From an uncultured Oscillospiraceae bacterium (GTDB lineage Bacteria; Bacillota; Clostridia; Oscillospirales; Ruminococcaceae): a stretch of DNA of 27,206 nt. Shown here piece after piece: positions 24,601-27,206 of the stretch. The position numbers and the translations under genes were made by a program. The notes below the pieces were generated by a model. That model ran no database searches. It was not told the origin of the DNA and saw only the letters and a list, made by a program, of their open reading frames with translations. The DNA lies in assembly GCA_934454435.1 (NCBI GenBank), contig CAKSGA010000018.1:1-27206 (forward strand), written 5' to 3'. The first letter of the stretch is position 1. Every line of letters begins with the position of its first letter.

Positions 24601-25230
24601 TCAGGAATTGAATTTGTTCATGGCTTCGTTGAGTTTTCCGTCAACAAAAAGCTCAACGGAACTTACGGCGTTGTCCATAGCTGCCTCCAGCACCTCTGCC
24701 TGCTCCTTCTTAAAGTGACCGAGCACCCAGTCTGCAAGCGAATAATCCGGGTGCGGCTTTGCGCCGACTCCCATTTTAATCCTCGGGAACTGATCTGAGC
24801 CGGAAAGATATATAATGCTCTTGATACCGTTATGACCGCCGTCGCTGCCTTTTCTCCTGATACGCAGCCTGCCGGGCTCCAGCGAGATATCGTCAAAGAT
24901 TATCAGCGTTTTCTCCGGAGGTATCTTGTAGAACGCCATGGCTTCCGTCACTGCCTGCCCGCTGTTGTTCATGAACGTGGTGGGCTTCATGATAAGGCAG
25001 CGCCTTCCGGAGATCATTGCGTCGCAGGTGAGGGACTTGAACCGCAGTTTTTTGCAATCGAGCTTGTACTTGTCGCACAGGTTGTCGATCGTCATAAAGC
25101 CGATGTTGTGCCTTGTGCCCTCGTACTCGGTACCTGGGTTCCCCAGACCGCAGATTATATATTCAACCGGTCCCTGTGGTTCCGGTCCACGATGGGACTC
25201 CAGCTTTTTGAAAATATCCAGAACTGACAT
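24601..25230 (-). CDS. pth: Pth, peptidyl-tRNA hydrolase
   Basis: The 209-residue enzyme cleaves peptidyl-tRNA that drops off ribosomes. Catalytic His41 is in YEGTRHNIGF, and Asn31 is in GLGNPGTEYEG. KPTTFMNNSGQAV and the Asp of LIIFDDISLEPGRLR are also present, followed by SDGGHNGIKSI. About 22 residues precede the usual start (MSVLDIFKKLESHRGPEPQG). A weak AAAGGCG site precedes the ATG at 25230. The usual Firmicute neighbour mfd follows directly. Confidence 0.96.
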   Translation of the reverse strand: MSVLDIFKKLESHRGPEPQGPVEYIICGLGNPGTEYEGTRHNIGFMTIDNLCDKYKLDCKKLRFKSLTCDAMISGRRCLIMKPTTFMNNSGQAVTEAMAFYKIPPEKTLIIFDDISLEPGRLRIRRKGSDGGHNGIKSIIYLSGSDQFPRIKMGVGAKPHPDYSLADWVLGHFKKEQAEVLEAAMDNAVSSVELFVDGKLNEAMNKFNS

Positions 25231-25281
25231 AGTTTTTGCGCCTTTCAGGTGATTATTCGAATGCCTTCATAACGCACAAAG

Positions 25282-25308
25282 ACCACCCGCAGGCATGCTG
25301 CGAGTGGT
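25282..25308 (-). terminator. Hairpin between the SPFH gene and pth
   Basis: An 11-bp stem (ACCACTCGCAG with CTGCGGGTGGT on the minus strand, one G-U pair) has a 5-nt loop and is followed by CTTTGTG. A further outer pairing TAACGCA/TGCGTTA (25270-25276 with 25315-25321) encloses it. It begins 26 bp after the SPFH gene stop. The U-tract is short, so read-through into pth is possible. Confidence 0.55.
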
Positions 25309-25333
25309 ATGATATGCGTTAGATCAGCATTTA

Positions 25334-26671
25334 TCAAACGAGGTCGTTCGCATCAAAGGGGTCGCCGCACTCCGGGCAGAACTTCGGAGGGTGAGCCGGG
25401 TCCTCAGGCTGCCAGCCGCACTTGTCGCATCTGTAGAGGGGGGCGCCTGCAGGCTTGGGCTTGCCGCAGTTCTGGCAGAACTTACCTTTGTTCACAGCAC
25501 CGCATGAGCAGGTCCAGCCGTCAGGCTGTGCGGGCTTGGGCTTACCACAGTTCTCGCAGAACTTGCCAGTGCTGCTTGTTCCGCAGGAGCATGTCCAGGT
25601 CCCTGCTGCGGAAGCCTGCGGAGCCGCCTGCTGTACAGGAGCCTGCTGGGGAGCAGCCTGAGCCTGCTGAGCTCCCATCTGGTACAGGGACTGAGCATTA
25701 AACCCGCCCTGCTGCTGAGCCATGTTCATACCCATAAATCCCATCATTGCACCGCCCTGATTTCCAGCAGCCGTCTTCATAGCGGAAGCCTGTGCTTCAA
25801 CAAGAGTTGCAGCCGCCATGTTAGGATTGCGCATAACAGCGGTTTTCTGGAGGTTAGTGATCATCTCCTGCTGATCCTGCGGCAGGCTGGGGGGGTTCAT
25901 AGCGAAGTTGGCAACAACGATACCCCTTGCTTCGCCCCATTTCTTGGAAAGGACCTCGTTCAGTGCGTCGCAGATCTCCATAGCTTTTCCAGGGAGAGCG
26001 CTGGGACGAACACCCTGGTCAGATATCTTGCCAAGCGCAGGCTGGAGAGCCGTCACGATCTCGGACTTAAGTGCACTGTCAAGATTGGAGCGGTTAAAGG
26101 TGTCAGCGAAGTTACCGCATACATTCGTGTAGAACAGAACCGGGTTCGTGATACGATAGGAATACTCACCGTTGCAACGGAGGGTAACGTCAATATCAAG
26201 GCCGATATTATTATCAACAACACGGAAAGGGATAGGAGTTACTGTACCGTAACGGTTGCCCATGATCTCCTTCATATTGATGTAGTAAACACGCTGATCA
26301 TGTGCTGCCTGTCCACCGTAGGAAATACGTGTGCCGATGTCCTTCAGGGAATTTATCAGGCTGTCTCCAAGGCTGCCGGAGAAAACCGAGGGAGAAAGGG
26401 CTGACTTGAACTCAAACACGCCAGCTTCCGCAGCGACTTCAGAAACCTTGCCGTCTACAACGACAAGTGCGCACTGACCCTCATTGACTGCAATGGCGGA
26501 ACCGTCAGTGATAACATTGTCATCGCCCTTGTTTGTACCCCTGGAACCGACACGTTTGTGTCCCTTTGCAGCAAGTATGTCATTGGGAAGAGAATCACAG
26601 TATATGTATTCCTTGTACTGATCGGCAAGATTACCGCCGACTGCATTAAGCGTTGCCTTTATAAGACCCAT
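25334..26671 (-). CDS. SPFH-domain protein with three C-terminal zinc ribbons (YdjI-like)
   Basis: The 445-residue protein has no N-terminal membrane helix. Residues about 20-290 resemble the SPFH/virion-core fold of Bacillus YdjI: KRVGSRGTNKGDDNVITDGSA, QRVYYINMKEIMGNRYGTV, then VANFAMNPPSLP. A Gln/Ala/Met-rich linker covers about 300-357. Three zinc ribbons follow: Cys361/363/372/375, Cys388/390/399/402 and Cys415/418/432/435. The first two are near-copies (WTCSCG...KFC.NCGKPKP), a recent internal duplication. YdjI-type proteins act in envelope-stress or membrane-microdomain complexes, often with PspA-like partners. No such partner is here, so the role is inferred. The ATG at 26671 follows AGGAGC by five bases. 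It has its own promoter. Confidence 0.88.
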   Translation of the reverse strand: MGLIKATLNAVGGNLADQYKEYIYCDSLPNDILAAKGHKRVGSRGTNKGDDNVITDGSAIAVNEGQCALVVVDGKVSEVAAEAGVFEFKSALSPSVFSGSLGDSLINSLKDIGTRISYGGQAAHDQRVYYINMKEIMGNRYGTVTPIPFRVVDNNIGLDIDVTLRCNGEYSYRITNPVLFYTNVCGNFADTFNRSNLDSALKSEIVTALQPALGKISDQGVRPSALPGKAMEICDALNEVLSKKWGEARGIVVANFAMNPPSLPQDQQEMITNLQKTAVMRNPNMAAATLVEAQASAMKTAAGNQGGAMMGFMGMNMAQQQGGFNAQSLYQMGAQQAQAAPQQAPVQQAAPQASAAGTWTCSCGTSSTGKFCENCGKPKPAQPDGWTCSCGAVNKGKFCQNCGKPKPAGAPLYRCDKCGWQPEDPAHPPKFCPECGDPFDANDLV

Positions 26672-26718
26672 ATTATGCTCCTTTCACACGTAAAACATCG
26701 TGATATTGTGATATATTT

Positions 26719-26747
26719 ATTTTATCGCAAAATCTGTAAATTGTCAA
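26719..26747 (-). promoter_or_regulatory. Promoter of the SPFH-domain gene
   Basis: TTGACA (26742-26747) and TAAAAT (26719-26724) are 17 bp apart on the minus strand. The start near 26712 gives a leader of about 40 nt containing a direct repeat of TATCACAA/TATCACGA (26693-26711 region). It is back to back with the tRNA promoter. Confidence 0.78.
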
Positions 26748-26770
26748 GTAATTTTTATCAAATTTTCTTC

Positions 26771-26799
26771 TTGACAATTCGTGTTCGTTGTGATATAAT
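26771..26799 (+). promoter_or_regulatory. Consensus promoter of tRNA-Pro
   Basis: TTGACA (26771-26776), 17 bp, TATAAT (26794-26799), with an extended TGA. Perfect hexamers suit a stable-RNA gene. Confidence 0.88.
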
Positions 26800-26825
26800 A
26801 AATATTGGTCATATTAATTCTAATT

Positions 26826-26901
26826 CGGGGTGTAGCGCAGTTGGTAGCGCGCGACTTTTGGGAAGTTGAGGCCGCAGGTTCGAATCCTGTCACTCCGACC
26901 A
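26826..26901 (+). tRNA. tRNA-Pro (anticodon UGG)
   Basis: All arms fold: acceptor CGGGGTG with CACTCCG, D stem GCGC/GCGC, anticodon stem CGACT/AGTTG around loop TTTGGGA (anticodon TGG), and T arm GCAGG-TTCGAAT-CCTGT. The C at position 1 is typical of tRNA-Pro, and the 3' CCA is encoded. UGG can read the four proline codons by wobble. It stands alone with its own promoter and terminator. Confidence 0.96.
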
Positions 26902-26905
26902 TTGC

Positions 26906-26951
26906 AAAATGCCCGCCAAACAGCTAAACGAGCCTTTTGGCGGGCATTTTT
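26906..26951 (+). terminator. Strong terminator after tRNA-Pro
   Basis: AAAATGCCCGCCAAA pairs with TTTTGGCGGGCATTTT around a 14-nt loop, followed by TTTTATTTTTG. The A-rich left side could also let it act on minus-strand transcripts from the AP2-domain gene. Confidence 0.88.
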
Positions 26952-27016
26952 ATTTTTGTCTCCAGTGACGTGTATCAAATGCATTTTACCGCATTTTTGC
27001 GTATTTTTTCGCTAGT

Positions 27017-27038
27017 ATGGGTGTCAGCATGGGTGTCA
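27017..27038. repeat. Two direct repeats ATGGGTGTCA
   Basis: The 10-mer ATGGGTGTCA occurs at 27017-27026 and 27029-27038, 12 bp apart, close to the end of the AP2-domain gene and 116 bp after tRNA-Pro. Short spaced repeats near tRNA genes can be integrase arm sites. That role is inferred; no att core duplication can be seen because the other end is outside the window. Confidence 0.45.
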
Positions 27039-27049
27039 AGTTTTCCGGG

Positions 27050-27206
27050 CTAATTATTTTTTTCTGGCATTATACCACTCCAAAAAGCCCCAGAAGATTT
27101 TTTCTCGGCTTCCCGCCGAGCCTTAACAGCGTCGTCAAAACGCCCGAGGTTGTATTTGTGCCCTTGGAATTTTATAGATGACTGCCACTTGCCACGGGAC
27201 TTGTCC
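27050..27206 (-). CDS. AP2-domain protein (C-terminal part only)
   Basis: The last 51 codons are visible, ending in TAG at 27050. They read KSRGKWQSSIKFQGHKYNLG, then RFDDAVKARREAEKK, then a tail SSGAFWSGIMPEKNN. The pattern GKW..SI.F.GHKYNLG.FDDAVKARREAE matches the AP2/ERF DNA-binding fold found in phage HNH endonucleases and integrase-linked proteins. A polar C-terminal tail of 15 residues follows. The N-terminal part, which would show whether a nuclease domain is present, lies beyond the window. This is the best sign of mobile DNA in the window. It was recognised by pattern alone. Confidence 0.72.
   Translation of the reverse strand, partial: DKSRGKWQSSIKFQGHKYNLGRFDDAVKARREAEKKSSGAFWSGIMPEKNN

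Overview
The window reads as chromosomal DNA from a low-to-mid-GC Firmicute of the Ruminococcaceae/Oscillospiraceae type, most like Ruminococcus. The signs are a PolC-type replicative polymerase, the order pyrH-frr-uppS-cdsA-dxr-rseP-ispG-polC, a short HisG paired with HisZ, strong AGGAGG-type ribosome sites, and sigma-A promoters with 17-bp spacers. The genus is an inference. Almost every gene lies on the minus strand. The exceptions are one TetR-type regulator gene and one tRNA.

Region 1 (1-4610) is a histidine operon read leftward: hisZ-hisG-hisD-hisB-hisH-hisA, with hisA cut by the window edge. It starts at a near-consensus promoter (4582-4610). A 30-bp imperfect palindrome at the transcription start looks like an operator. 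Region 2 (4669-15312) is the pyrH-to-polC cluster: UMP kinase, ribosome recycling factor, undecaprenyl-PP synthase, CDP-diglyceride synthase, two MEP-pathway enzymes (Dxr, IspG), a site-2 protease and DNA polymerase III PolC. It joins nucleotide supply, translation recycling, isoprenoid and lipid carrier synthesis, and replication. Region 3 (15317-16792) is homoserine dehydrogenase behind a structured leader of about 200 nt.

Region 4 (16828-19742) holds a YghZ-like aldo/keto reductase and a xylulokinase. The xylulokinase leader is unusual: two near-identical operator palindromes flank a 197-bp inverted-repeat element made of nested hairpins. Region 5 (19780-21136) is a stand-alone receiver-domain protein divergent from a TetR-family regulator. 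Region 6 (21135-25230) is mfd and pth. Region 7 (25334-26747) is an SPFH-domain protein with three C-terminal zinc ribbons. Region 8 (26771-27206) is tRNA-Pro(UGG) with its promoter and terminator, followed by short direct repeats and the 3' end of an AP2-domain gene. This may be the edge of an integrated element.

Most of the window is housekeeping. The candidates for undescribed biology are non-coding: the xylB leader element with twin operators, the hom leader, the his operator, and the sequence after tRNA-Pro. No complete new multi-gene system is visible. All motifs, pairings and coordinates were read by eye; no searches or folding programs were run.
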